Positions 1-5,675 are shown, numbered from the stretch's first letter. The stretch is DNA of 5,675 bases from CAZIMM01 sp964540415 (GCA_964540415.1 CAZIMM010000117.1:1-5675); one strand, 5' to 3'. Notes: generated from the sequence alone by a model not told the origin. A program made the numbers and translations.

Positions 1-1057
1 CACCAACCGCGATTTGCGTTTCATGACAGACTACAGCGTTGCAATCGGCACGGTTATGACGAGCGAGAATCTCGTCACCTCCCACATCGGCACGACACTC
101 GAGCAGGCGCAAAAAATTCTGATGCAATACAAAATCGAAAAGCTCCCGCTGATTGATGACCAGGGTTATCTCAAGGGGCTTATCACAATAAAGGACATTG
201 AAAAATCCGTGCAGTACCCCAACTCCGCAAGAGACGACAGCGGAAGACTGCTGTGCGCAGCGGCAATCGGTGTGACGAGCGATATGCTCGAGCGTGCCGG
301 TGCTCTGGTTCAGGCGGGCGCGGACGCTCTTGTGCTTGACTCAGCGCACGGCCACAGCCGCAACATCCTGAACGCCATTTCAAAGGTCAAGGCAGCTTAT
401 CCCGAGATTTCACTTGTCGCAGGCAACATTGCCACAGCCGAGGGTGCAAAAGCAATGATAGCCTCCGGTGCCGATGCTGTTAAGGTCGGCATGGGCCCCG
501 GCTCCATTTGCACAACAAGAGTTATCGCCGGAATCGGCGTTCCTCAGATTACGGCCATTTTTGACGCCGCAAACGAGGCTTCAAAAACCAATACACCGAT
601 TATCGCTGACGGCGGCATCAAATATTCCGGCGAGATTGTCAAAGCTCTTGCCGCGGGAGCGGACACCGTTATGGTCGGCTCGCTCGTTGCGGGCTGTGAG
701 GAATCCCCCGGAGACACCGAGATTTATCAGGGCAGACAGTTCAAGGTTTACAGAGGCATGGGCAGCCTCGGCGCAATGGCAAGAGGCAGCAAGGACAGAT
801 ACTTCCAGGAGGACAACCGCAAGCTTGTCCCGGAGGGAGTCGAGGGCAGAGTACCTTACAAGGGACTTCTTTCCGACACCATCTTCCAGCTCCTCGGCGG
901 TCTGCGCTCCGGCATGGGCTACTGCGGCTGCCGTGAAATTTCCGAGCTTCAGAACAAAGCCCGTTTCATTCGCATAACGGGAGCGGGGCTTATCGAAAGC
1001 CATCCTCACGATGTCTATATCACCAAAGAGGCTCCCAACTATTCCGGCAACGCTTAA
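1..1057 (+). CDS. guaB: IMP dehydrogenase, 3' portion (5' end outside window)
   Basis: Catalyses the NAD-dependent oxidation of IMP to XMP, the first committed step of GMP synthesis in the cytoplasm. The gene runs in from the left edge: the first full codon is at base 2 and the fragment opens with TNRDLRF, the usual end of the first CBS repeat. A second CBS repeat follows (about fragment residues 15-75, ending LKGLITIKDIEK). The rest is the catalytic TIM barrel: DSAHGHS with the NAD-contacting Asp (residue 113), the potassium/active-site loop GPGSICTTR with the nucleophilic Cys (residue 170, codon 509-511), the phosphate-binding ADGG (Asp203), and the flap Arg-Tyr pair in KDRYFQ (residues 266-267). 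The Cys-to-Arg distance of 96 residues equals that of the E. coli enzyme (Cys305/Arg401). This implies about 135 missing N-terminal residues and no internal indel. It ends in HPHDVYITKEAPNYS, a typical C-terminus, with stop TAA. Any leader or promoter lies outside the window. Identification is very secure. Confidence 0.98.
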   Translation, partial: TNRDLRFMTDYSVAIGTVMTSENLVTSHIGTTLEQAQKILMQYKIEKLPLIDDQGYLKGLITIKDIEKSVQYPNSARDDSGRLLCAAAIGVTSDMLERAGALVQAGADALVLDSAHGHSRNILNAISKVKAAYPEISLVAGNIATAEGAKAMIASGADAVKVGMGPGSICTTRVIAGIGVPQITAIFDAANEASKTNTPIIADGGIKYSGEIVKALAAGADTVMVGSLVAGCEESPGDTEIYQGRQFKVYRGMGSLGAMARGSKDRYFQEDNRKLVPEGVEGRVPYKGLLSDTIFQLLGGLRSGMGYCGCREISELQNKARFIRITGAGLIESHPHDVYITKEAPNYSGNA

Positions 1058-1061
1058 GCAT

Positions 1062-1093
1062 CGGAGAGTCATCCGAACTCGTATGGCTCTCCG
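1062..1093 (+). terminator. Hairpin between guaB and the carboxypeptidase gene
   Basis: An 11-bp stem with one T-G wobble (1062-1072 with 1083-1093) and a 10-base loop starts 5 bases after the guaB stop. A run of six T (1105-1110) follows, but 11 bases after the stem instead of directly, and those 11 bases include the AAGAAGG that probably serves as the next gene's ribosome binding site. It may therefore be a weak or partial intrinsic terminator, an mRNA 3'-end stabiliser, or an element setting the guaB to carboxypeptidase expression ratio. The hairpin is seen directly; the function is inferred. Confidence 0.5.
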
Positions 1094-1114
1094 CCCAAAG
1101 AAGGTTTTTTAATT

Positions 1115-2026
1115 ATGAACGGTATCAGAGGAAAACTTCTCATTGCACTGTGCGGCTTTCTTGTGATTTTAAGCATAGTGTTTACGGTAATTGTATACAG
1201 GAGTAACGGAGAACCTGTCAATCCAACCACCCTGCCCGACCATGTGCTCGACGACACAAGCTATCCCGACCGGTCCGCTATTCAGACAGAATACACCCCC
1301 GAGATCCCCACAGCTCCCGGCGGTGTAACCGGACAAACTGTTGTTACGGTTGTCACTATCACTCAGGGCACAACGGCTGCGACAACAGCCGCCCCGGCGC
1401 AGTCAAATTATGCTTACGCCTACGCCGGCCTTAATCCCGTGCCCGCTTCAATCGACTCTGCAAACTGGAACCTTTTGCTTGTCAACAGGGACTATATTCT
1501 GCCCGAGAATTTTGATGTTAAGCTTGCAACCGTGAGTGACAGCTCAGTTCAGCTGGATTATCGCGTTGTGCCGTATTACAACGATATGCTTGCCGCCGCC
1601 AAGGCCGACGGTGTGACAGTCTCCTCTGTCTCCGGTTACAGAAGCTATTCACGGCAGAAAACAAACTTTGAGAACAAAATCAACTATTATGTCGGGCTCG
1701 GCTATTCAAAGATTGAGGCAACAAACCTTGCCGCCAAGGTGATTCTGCCGCCCGGAACAAGTGAGCACAACGCAGGGCTTGCAATGGATGTCGGCACCAA
1801 CGGGGATAACAGCCTGACAGAGTCCTTTGCCGACACCGCGGCGTTTAAGTGGCTCAACGAACACGCGGCGGAATACGGCTTCATCCTGCGCTATGACAAG
1901 CCCACCCAGGATATCACAAAAATCACCTACGAGCCGTGGCACTGGCGCTTTGTCGGCGTTCAGACCGCTCAGTCCGTCAAGGCGTCCGGTCTGACGCTTG
2001 AGGAATGGCTTGAAAGAGCACAATAA
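1115..2026 (+). CDS. Membrane-anchored D-alanyl-D-alanine carboxypeptidase, VanY/DacY type (peptidase M15B)
   Basis: Predicted zinc-dependent D,D-carboxypeptidase that removes the terminal D-Ala from peptidoglycan stem peptides outside the cell. The 303 residues start with a short positive N-terminus and one hydrophobic helix (about 7-28). There is no acceptable lipobox around Cys13, so a membrane anchor is more likely than a lipoprotein. A variable linker rich in Thr, Pro and Ala follows (about 35-98, densest at 71-95). The catalytic domain (about 105-300) shows SGYRSYSRQ (Arg176), then TSEHNAGLAMDVG with zinc ligands His218 and Asp225, and YEPWHWRF with the catalytic Glu273 and zinc ligand His276. 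All expected M15B residues are present. The start at 1115 is the only suitable ATG before the membrane helix and has AAAGAAGG upstream. No vanR/S/H/A/X-like gene is nearby, so a cell-wall housekeeping role is more likely than glycopeptide resistance. Family assignment is secure; the physiological substrate is inferred. Confidence 0.93.
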   Translation: MNGIRGKLLIALCGFLVILSIVFTVIVYRSNGEPVNPTTLPDHVLDDTSYPDRSAIQTEYTPEIPTAPGGVTGQTVVTVVTITQGTTAATTAAPAQSNYAYAYAGLNPVPASIDSANWNLLLVNRDYILPENFDVKLATVSDSSVQLDYRVVPYYNDMLAAAKADGVTVSSVSGYRSYSRQKTNFENKINYYVGLGYSKIEATNLAAKVILPPGTSEHNAGLAMDVGTNGDNSLTESFADTAAFKWLNEHAAEYGFILRYDKPTQDITKITYEPWHWRFVGVQTAQSVKASGLTLEEWLERAQ

Positions 2027-2041
2027 AAGTTTTTTGTTTTT

Positions 2042-2135
2042 TCGGTGCTGTATCAAATGCGGGCTGCAAATATTTTTGCGATAGAAGGAACTATTTTTCC
2101 CCCCCGCAGTCCCGATACAGCCCGATTTTTATTTT
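2042..2135 (+). terminator. Long imperfect palindrome followed by T-runs; probable terminator or structured leader
   Basis: The outer arms TCGG-t-GCTGTATC (2042-2054) and GATACAGC-CCGA (2114-2125) pair over 12 bp with a single bulged T. Inside, GGGCTGC (2061-2067) can pair with GCAG-t-CCC (2106-2113), or alternatively GCGGG with CCCGC. The enclosed region carries smaller stems such as GCAAA/TTTGC and ATAG/CTAT. TTTTT (2126-2130) and TTTT (2132-2135) directly follow the outer stem, as in an intrinsic terminator, although the loop is unusually long. It lies between the carboxypeptidase stop and the acetyltransferase ribosome binding site, so it could also act as a 5' leader structure. I see no convincing promoter in this 122-base gap. 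Pairing is seen directly; function is inferred. Confidence 0.5.
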
Positions 2136-2137
2136 CT

Positions 2138-2145
2138 GAGGAAAG
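2138..2145 (+). promoter_or_regulatory. Ribosome binding site of the acetyltransferase gene
   Basis: GAGGAAAG sits 6 bases (counted from the GAGGA core) before ATG 2149. This decides the start in favour of 2149 over the in-frame ATG at 2158, which would be 15 bases from the core. Confidence 0.7.
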
Positions 2146-2148
2146 AAG

Positions 2149-3321
2149 ATGTGTACAATGATTATCCGCCTGCTTCGCCCCGACGAGCTGGAAAAGTACT
2201 GCAGAGTGTCCTCCATGGCTTTCATCTGGAGCCTTGAGCTTGAGAAAGAGCATATGCCCGAGCAATCTGTCTGCCTGGGCGCGTTTGATGACGACGGCGA
2301 AACTATTTTTGCCGAGCTGGAATTTTTTGAGTTCACAAGCGTCTTTTGTGAAGGCTCTTTCCCTGTTGTCGGCATCGGCGGGGTTGCCTCGCTTCCCGAA
2401 CACCGCAACAAGGGCGCTGTGCGCGCGCTGTTTGAATACATTGAAAAGCTTTCCGCCGAAAAGGGATGGGTCTGCGGCTTTCTCTACCCGTTTTCATTTA
2501 CATATTATCGCAAGTTCGGCTATGACCTCGTCTTACGCCATGCTGAGCTGAAAGCTCCGATATCCCAGCTTTCGGGCATTCCGCGCAGCTCTGCTGAAAT
2601 CTACAACGGCACTGAATCGGAAAAGCTGTACAGTCTCTATAACCGCTGCGCCAAAAAAACAAATCTCATGCCGCTGCGCGACAGCGACGTGTATTTCCCG
2701 GCAGACCCTTACAAAGCCTGCAAATACACATACATCTGGAAATATCCGAACGGCGAGCCCGGCGCTTTCGCAACCTATTCGATTGACCGTGCGGGCGGGG
2801 TGATGAATGTTGACGAAATCATGTTTCTTGACCGTGAGGCAATGCTCGGAATGCTCGGTTTTCTGCGCTGCTATGACGGTCAGGTCAAGGATATTCTGTT
2901 TACAAAGCTCCCCGCGACTTCTCCGCTCATTGAGGTTTTTGACGAGTGCAGCACAACATCACTGCGAATGACAAACGGACCTGCCGGCAGAATTTATGAC
3001 CTGGAGGCTTTCCTACGCACAAACAGATATCCGCTGCATTCCGGGGAATTCGCCGTGCGCTGTGTTGACAGCATTGAGCGCAACAACGCGGTTTTCCGCG
3101 TCAGATACGCCGACGGAACCGCACAGGTTGAAAGATTGACCGACTGCCCGGACTGCTGCGCCGAGCTCACCGCGACTGCCGCGGCAAGAGTCTTCTTGCA
3201 GGGCGACGGCTTAACAAAGGATATGCTCGAAAGCATTCGCGGAGTGAAAATTCTGGGCGACACCTCATCGCTTCTCGAAGCGTTTCCGAGGCGTGAAACC
3301 GCATTCTTCAACGGATTTTGA
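2149..3321 (+). CDS. Eis-like GNAT N-acetyltransferase with C-terminal sterol-carrier-like domain
   Basis: A 390-residue acetyl-CoA-dependent acetyltransferase resembling the Eis family (tandem GNAT domains followed by an SCP2-like domain). The first GNAT domain contains VGIGGVASLPEHRNKGA (74-90), whose PEHRNKGA is the acetyl-CoA pyrophosphate-binding loop. YYRKFGYDL follows (119-127); its Tyr125 lies where Eis enzymes carry the general-acid tyrosine. A middle region (about 140-265) fits the degenerate second GNAT fold. RMTNGPAGRIYDLEAFL (273-289) opens the C-terminal sterol-carrier-like domain. The protein ends in Phe, as does M. tuberculosis Eis, where the C-terminal carboxylate acts as the general base. 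Mycobacterial Eis acetylates aminoglycosides and protein lysines, but the substrate here cannot be read from sequence and resistance should not be assumed. The start at 2149 is supported by GAGGAAAG. The stop lies one base before the DNA glycosylase start, suggesting one transcript. No signal peptide or membrane segment is seen. Confidence 0.88.
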   Translation: MCTMIIRLLRPDELEKYCRVSSMAFIWSLELEKEHMPEQSVCLGAFDDDGETIFAELEFFEFTSVFCEGSFPVVGIGGVASLPEHRNKGAVRALFEYIEKLSAEKGWVCGFLYPFSFTYYRKFGYDLVLRHAELKAPISQLSGIPRSSAEIYNGTESEKLYSLYNRCAKKTNLMPLRDSDVYFPADPYKACKYTYIWKYPNGEPGAFATYSIDRAGGVMNVDEIMFLDREAMLGMLGFLRCYDGQVKDILFTKLPATSPLIEVFDECSTTSLRMTNGPAGRIYDLEAFLRTNRYPLHSGEFAVRCVDSIERNNAVFRVRYADGTAQVERLTDCPDCCAELTATAAARVFLQGDGLTKDMLESIRGVKILGDTSSLLEAFPRRETAFFNGF

Positions 3322-3322
3322 T

Positions 3323-4165
3323 ATGAACATAACTTACGGTAAAAATGAAGTCCTGATTACGGACCTCAAATGTTTTTCGCTCGCGCTGTCTCTCGATTGC
3401 GGTCAGGCGTTCCGCTGGTTTGAAACAGAGGACGGCTCGTGGCACGGAATTGCCGCCGGACGCAGTCTCACAGTGCGGCAGGATACCCCTGACTCTCTCC
3501 GTCTGTTCTGCTCCCGGGCGGATTTTGACGGCTTCTGGCGTGATTATTTTGACCTTGACAGGGATTACGCGACAATCTGCTCCGTGCTGTGCGAGGACGA
3601 AAAATTGCGCACGGCTGTTGAAACCTGCCCCGGAATACGCATTCTGCGTCAGGAACCGTGGGAGACTCTCTGCTCATTCATCATCTCGCAAAACAACAAT
3701 ATTCCGCGCATCAAGGGCATTATCGGCAGGCTGTGCGAAAGCTTCGGCACAGAGCTTGACGGCGGCGGGTATTCTTTCCCGGATGCCTCTATTCTCAGTT
3801 CTCTCGAGCCCGGGCAGCTTGCCCCGCTTCGCGCGGGGTTCAGAGCAAAATATATCGTCGATGCTGCAAGGAAGGTCACATCGGGCGAAACAGACCTGAA
3901 AGAAATTGCCGCCTCACCGTGTGAATACGGAAGGCAGCAGCTGCAAAAAATCGTCGGCGTGGGCGCAAAGGTTGCCGAATGCACTCTGCTCTACGGCTTC
4001 GGCAGGCTTGACGCTTTCCCCGTGGATGTCTGGGTCCGCCGCCTCATGGGTGAGCTTTATCCCGAGGGGCTTCCGGCGTGCACGGCAGGATACGAGGGTG
4101 TCGCTCAGCAATTTCTTTTCCATTGGCGCCGCAAGGCGGACAGTGTCGGGTCATCGCAGAGCTGA
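3323..4165 (+). CDS. ogg: 8-oxoguanine DNA glycosylase / AP lyase (OGG1 type)
   Basis: Base-excision repair enzyme predicted to remove 8-oxoguanine opposite cytosine and nick the abasic site by beta-elimination. The 280-residue product follows the OGG1 plan. The N-terminal domain has LDCGQAFRW (24-32), like the LPCGQSFRW of human OGG1. FIISQNNNIPRIKG (119-132) carries the Asn triplet that contacts the orphan cytosine. The helix-hairpin-helix GVGAKVAEC (212-220) provides the Schiff-base Lys216, and FPVDVWVRR (232-240) provides the catalytic Asp235. The Lys-Asp spacing of 19 residues equals human Lys249/Asp268. GVAQQFLFHW near the end is also typical. ATG 3323 was chosen because the protein then begins like its relatives and lies just after the acetyltransferase TGA (3319-3321). 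The in-frame GTG at 3293 would add ten residues and has only a badly spaced purine stretch. No strong ribosome binding site precedes 3323, so translational coupling is likely. Function is secure; coupling is inferred. Confidence 0.94.
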   Translation: MNITYGKNEVLITDLKCFSLALSLDCGQAFRWFETEDGSWHGIAAGRSLTVRQDTPDSLRLFCSRADFDGFWRDYFDLDRDYATICSVLCEDEKLRTAVETCPGIRILRQEPWETLCSFIISQNNNIPRIKGIIGRLCESFGTELDGGGYSFPDASILSSLEPGQLAPLRAGFRAKYIVDAARKVTSGETDLKEIAASPCEYGRQQLQKIVGVGAKVAECTLLYGFGRLDAFPVDVWVRRLMGELYPEGLPACTAGYEGVAQQFLFHWRRKADSVGSSQS

Positions 4166-4169
4166 ATTC

Positions 4170-4182
4170 CGGCGGTGCGCCG
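4170..4182 (+). other. Short GC-rich hairpin after the glycosylase gene
   Basis: CGGCG-gtg-CGCCG forms a 5-bp stem with a 3-base loop, starting 4 bases after the glycosylase stop. It is followed by AAAACTTATGCA and only then by T6. It could be a weak terminator or an mRNA end-stabiliser, but the lack of an adjacent T-run makes a strong terminator unlikely. Confidence 0.35.
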
Positions 4183-4190
4183 AAAACTTA

Positions 4191-4240
4191 TGCATTTTTT
4201 TGCACAATTTAGTGCAATATTTTTTGCATATCTTATTGCA
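4191..4240 (+). promoter_or_regulatory. Ladder of five TGCA sites, candidate multi-copy operator upstream of argG
   Basis: TGCA occurs at 4191, 4201, 4213, 4225 and 4237, with start-to-start spacings of 10, 12, 12 and 12 bases and almost only A/T between. Because TGCA is self-complementary, each neighbouring pair forms a palindrome, for example TGCATTTTTTTGCA (4191-4204) and TGCACaatttaGTGCA (4201-4216). These have about the size and A/T-rich centre of ARG boxes bound by ArgR/AhrC. The last TGCA lies inside the predicted -35 element, so a bound protein would compete with RNA polymerase. The repetition is seen directly; binding by the arginine repressor is an inference from the downstream gene and the box shape. 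Confidence 0.55.
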
Positions 4241-4264
4241 ACACACGGAAAAAAGGTGTATAAT
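4236..4264 (+). promoter_or_regulatory. Predicted sigma-A-type promoter of argG
   Basis: The -35 candidate TTGCAA (4236-4241, four of six consensus positions) is separated by exactly 17 bases from a perfect -10 TATAAT (4259-4264). Transcription would start near 4271, giving a leader of about 30 bases. This is the only clear promoter in the window and shows that argG can be transcribed independently of the glycosylase gene. Confidence 0.85.
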
Positions 4265-4267
4265 GTG

Positions 4268-4281
4268 TGCATAATTATTCA
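4268..4281 (+). promoter_or_regulatory. ARG-box-like operator at the argG transcription start
   Basis: TGCATAATTATTCA matches the symmetric ARG-box core TGAAT-N4-ATTCA at nine of its ten defined positions. It lies directly after the -10 element, overlapping the predicted start site, a classic position for repression by ArgR/AhrC when arginine is plentiful. Its centre is 42 bases from the centre of the TGCA pair at 4225-4240, about four helical turns, which would allow joint binding by an ArgR hexamer. The match is visible; the regulator itself is not encoded in this window. Confidence 0.65.
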
Positions 4282-4284
4282 TTC

Positions 4285-4291
4285 GGAGGAG
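4285..4291 (+). promoter_or_regulatory. Ribosome binding site of argG
   Basis: GGAGGAG is a near-perfect Shine-Dalgarno sequence, separated from ATG 4302 by ten A/T-rich bases, slightly longer than the usual spacing. Confidence 0.8.
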
Positions 4292-4301
4292 AAAATATAC
4301 A

Positions 4302-5528
4302 ATGAAGAAAATCAAAAAAGTCGTTCTTGCCTATTCGGGCGGACTCGACACATCCATAATCATCCCGTGGCTCAAGGAAAACTATGACGGCTGTGAGGTC
4401 ATTGCGGTATCCGGTGACGTGGGTCAGGGAACAGAGCTCGACGGTCTTGAGGCAAAGGCTCTCAAAACCGGCGCATCCAAGCTCTACATTGAGGATCTGA
4501 AAAAGGAGTTCGTTGAGGACTACATTTTCCCGACTCTCAAGGCGGGCGCTGTTTATGAAAAGGATTATCTTCTCGGCACATCTTTTGCACGTCCCATCAT
4601 CGCAAAGAGAATTGTTGAAATCGCAAAGGCGGAGGGCGCGGACGCCATCTGTCACGGCTGCACCGGCAAGGGCAACGATCAGGTTCGTTTTGAATTGACC
4701 ATCAAGGCGTTCGCCCCCGAAATGCAGATTATCGCCCCCTGGCGCATCTGGAACATCAAGTCGCGCGAGGAGGAAATAGACTACGCCGAGGCGCATCAGA
4801 TTCCTCTGAAAATCAACCGCGAAACAAACTATTCAAAGGACAAAAACCTCTGGCATCTTTCACACGAGGGTCTTGACCTTGAGGATCCGGCGAACGAGCC
4901 GCAATACAAAAACCCGAAATTCCTTGAAATGGCTGTCTGCCCGGAACTTGCTCCCGATGAACCGACCTACATCACCCTCGGCTTTGAGAAGGGTGTGCCC
5001 GTGTCGCTCAACGGCGAAAAGCTTGACGGCGTGACGATGATTGAAAAGCTCAATGACATCGGCGGCAAAAACGGCATCGGCCTTGCCGACCTTGTTGAGA
5101 ACAGACTTGTCGGAATGAAGTCCAGGGGCGTTTATGAGAATCCCGCAGGCGCGATACTTTACAGAGCGCATCAGGTTCTCGAAACAATCACTCTCGACAG
5201 GGACACCCAGCACTACAAGGATCAGGTTGCGCTTCGCTATGCCGAGCTTGTTTATTTCGGCCAGTGGTTCACTCCGCTGCGTGAGTCCCTTGCCGCCTTT
5301 GTTGACAAGACGCAGGAGAACGTCACGGGCGAAGTCAGGCTGAAGCTTTACAAGGGCAACATGATCAACGCAGGCGTCACCTCCCCCTATTCGCTTTACA
5401 GCGAGGATTTTGCCACCTTCGATGCCGACGATGTTTACAATCAGAAGGATGCAGCAGGCTTCATCAACCTGTTCGGTCTGCCCATCAAGGTTCGCGCAAT
5501 TCTTGACGCGGAAAGAAAAGACAAATAA
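4302..5528 (+). CDS. argG: Argininosuccinate synthase
   Basis: Joins citrulline and aspartate with ATP to form argininosuccinate, the penultimate step of arginine synthesis, in the cytoplasm. The 408-residue length is normal for the family. The N-terminal ATP-pyrophosphatase P-loop is AYSGGLDTS (10-18). GCTGKGNDQVRFE (119-131) contains the aspartate/citrulline-contacting loop, and TSFARPIIAKR (93-103) is the conserved helix before it. KSRGVYENP (273-281) and the C-terminal SPYSLYSEDFATF (361-373) are further family signatures, and the protein ends in a polar tail. No residue expected in these motifs is missing. The start at 4302 is fixed by GGAGGAG and by the usual MKKxKKVVLAYSGG beginning. 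It has its own promoter with ARG-box-like sites, so repression by arginine is expected. argH commonly follows argG, but no argH start is seen before the terminator candidate at 5631, so here argG may be transcribed alone. Confidence 0.98.
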   Translation: MKKIKKVVLAYSGGLDTSIIIPWLKENYDGCEVIAVSGDVGQGTELDGLEAKALKTGASKLYIEDLKKEFVEDYIFPTLKAGAVYEKDYLLGTSFARPIIAKRIVEIAKAEGADAICHGCTGKGNDQVRFELTIKAFAPEMQIIAPWRIWNIKSREEEIDYAEAHQIPLKINRETNYSKDKNLWHLSHEGLDLEDPANEPQYKNPKFLEMAVCPELAPDEPTYITLGFEKGVPVSLNGEKLDGVTMIEKLNDIGGKNGIGLADLVENRLVGMKSRGVYENPAGAILYRAHQVLETITLDRDTQHYKDQVALRYAELVYFGQWFTPLRESLAAFVDKTQENVTGEVRLKLYKGNMINAGVTSPYSLYSEDFATFDADDVYNQKDAAGFINLFGLPIKVRAILDAERKDK

Positions 5529-5630
5529 AGCAATTTCAGATAACGAAAAACAGCGAGGGGGTTGAACTGCCCCAGATTGTGCAGGCAGCACAAAAAAGGC
5601 TCCTATGGCAGAAATATTTAATTAAGCGAC
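5529..5630. other. Gene-free spacer with small hairpins downstream of argG
   Basis: No supported gene lies here. GGGG (5558-5561) can pair with CCCC (5570-5573). TTGTGC (5577-5582) pairs with GCACAA (5588-5593) around a 5-base loop, followed by a short A-run. CTGCC/GGCAG-type segments recur (about 5567-5571, 5584-5588 and 5607-5611) and allow alternative pairings. It may be the 3' untranslated region of argG or the edge of a repeat element; I cannot decide. Confidence 0.4.
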
Positions 5631-5669
5631 AAACTGACTTCGTTTTTCGAGCGGAGTCAGTTTTGTTTT
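5631..5669 (+). terminator. Intrinsic terminator candidate downstream of argG
   Basis: AAACTGACTTCG (5631-5642) pairs with CGGAGTCAGTTT (5652-5663) as a 12-bp stem with one T-G wobble and a 9-base loop, followed by TGTTTT (5664-5669). On this strand it has the form of a Rho-independent terminator; on the other strand no T-run follows the stem. It lies about 100 bases after the argG stop, a fairly long 3' untranslated region, so it could instead belong to a small transcript or repeat within the spacer. Confidence 0.7.
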
Positions 5670-5675
5670 AAGCTG

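Noticed and set aside
581..1072. 163-codon minus-strand frame opposite guaB
   Set aside because: Antisense to the conserved catalytic region of guaB, no recognisable motif.
1115..2026. Vancomycin-resistance vanY within a van cluster
   Set aside because: Only the M15B family match supports this. Neighbours are guaB and an acetyltransferase, and no ligase, dehydrogenase or two-component genes are present.
2027..2148. Separate promoter for the acetyltransferase gene
   Set aside because: No -35/-10 pair with good sequence and spacing was found in the T-rich and palindromic spacer.
3293..3322. Upstream GTG start for the DNA glycosylase, overlapping the acetyltransferase end
   Set aside because: The ten extra residues (MKPHSSTDFD) do not resemble family N-termini, and the purine stretch before it is only about one base away. 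ATG 3323 fits better.
4191..4240. CRISPR-like or direct-repeat array
   Set aside because: The repeated unit is only four bases with a 12-base step, far too short for CRISPR repeats and spacers; an operator is a better explanation.
3906..4274. 122-codon plus-strand frame spanning the end of the glycosylase gene and the argG promoter
   Set aside because: It is out of frame with a secure gene and runs through a promoter/operator region; no protein-like features.
4275..4796. 173-codon minus-strand frame opposite the argG start
   Set aside because: Antisense to argG and its control region, no family motif; a coding shadow.
4860..5591. 243-codon open frame on the minus strand opposite argG
   Set aside because: It lies almost wholly antisense to a secure argG, starts at GTG without a ribosome binding site, and shows no recognisable domain. 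It fits a shadow of biased codon use.

Overview
The window reads as ordinary chromosomal DNA from a Gram-positive, low-to-mid G+C member of the Clostridia, most likely a gut Oscillospiraceae/Ruminococcaceae-type organism. This is an inference from several things together: protein motifs typical of Firmicutes, a purine-rich GGAGGAG ribosome binding site, a textbook sigma-A-type promoter before argG, an eukaryote-like OGG1 glycosylase, a membrane-anchored VanY-type carboxypeptidase, and roughly balanced base composition with many C/G-ending codons. All five genes lie on the + strand and share a similar codon style. I see no insertion sequence, phage gene, CRISPR array, tRNA or rRNA.

Layout. Bases 1-1057 hold the 3' part of guaB (IMP dehydrogenase, GMP synthesis); roughly the first 135 residues lie outside the window. 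A 57-base gap with an 11-bp hairpin leads to a complete M15-family D,D-carboxypeptidase of the VanY/DacY type (1115-2026; cell wall). A 122-base spacer (2027-2148) holds a long imperfect palindrome followed by T-runs, probably a terminator or structured leader. Next come two nearly abutting genes: an Eis-like GNAT acetyltransferase (2149-3321) and an 8-oxoguanine DNA glycosylase/AP lyase (3323-4165). They are separated by one base and are probably translationally coupled. A 136-base regulatory region follows, with a consensus promoter, an ARG-box-like operator and a ladder of TGCA tetramers. It drives argG (argininosuccinate synthase, 4302-5528; arginine synthesis). The last 147 bases hold no gene but several hairpins, the final one (5631-5669) a good intrinsic terminator candidate.

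The genes do not form one pathway. guaB and argG are biosynthetic housekeeping genes, the carboxypeptidase trims peptidoglycan precursors or cross-bridges, and the acetyltransferase/glycosylase pair is a small two-gene unit whose first member has no assigned substrate. I found no convincing undescribed multi-gene system. The most interesting signals are the argG control region, with its regular 12-base spacing of TGCA sites next to an ARG-box-like palindrome at the predicted transcription start, and the 83-base palindromic spacer before the acetyltransferase.
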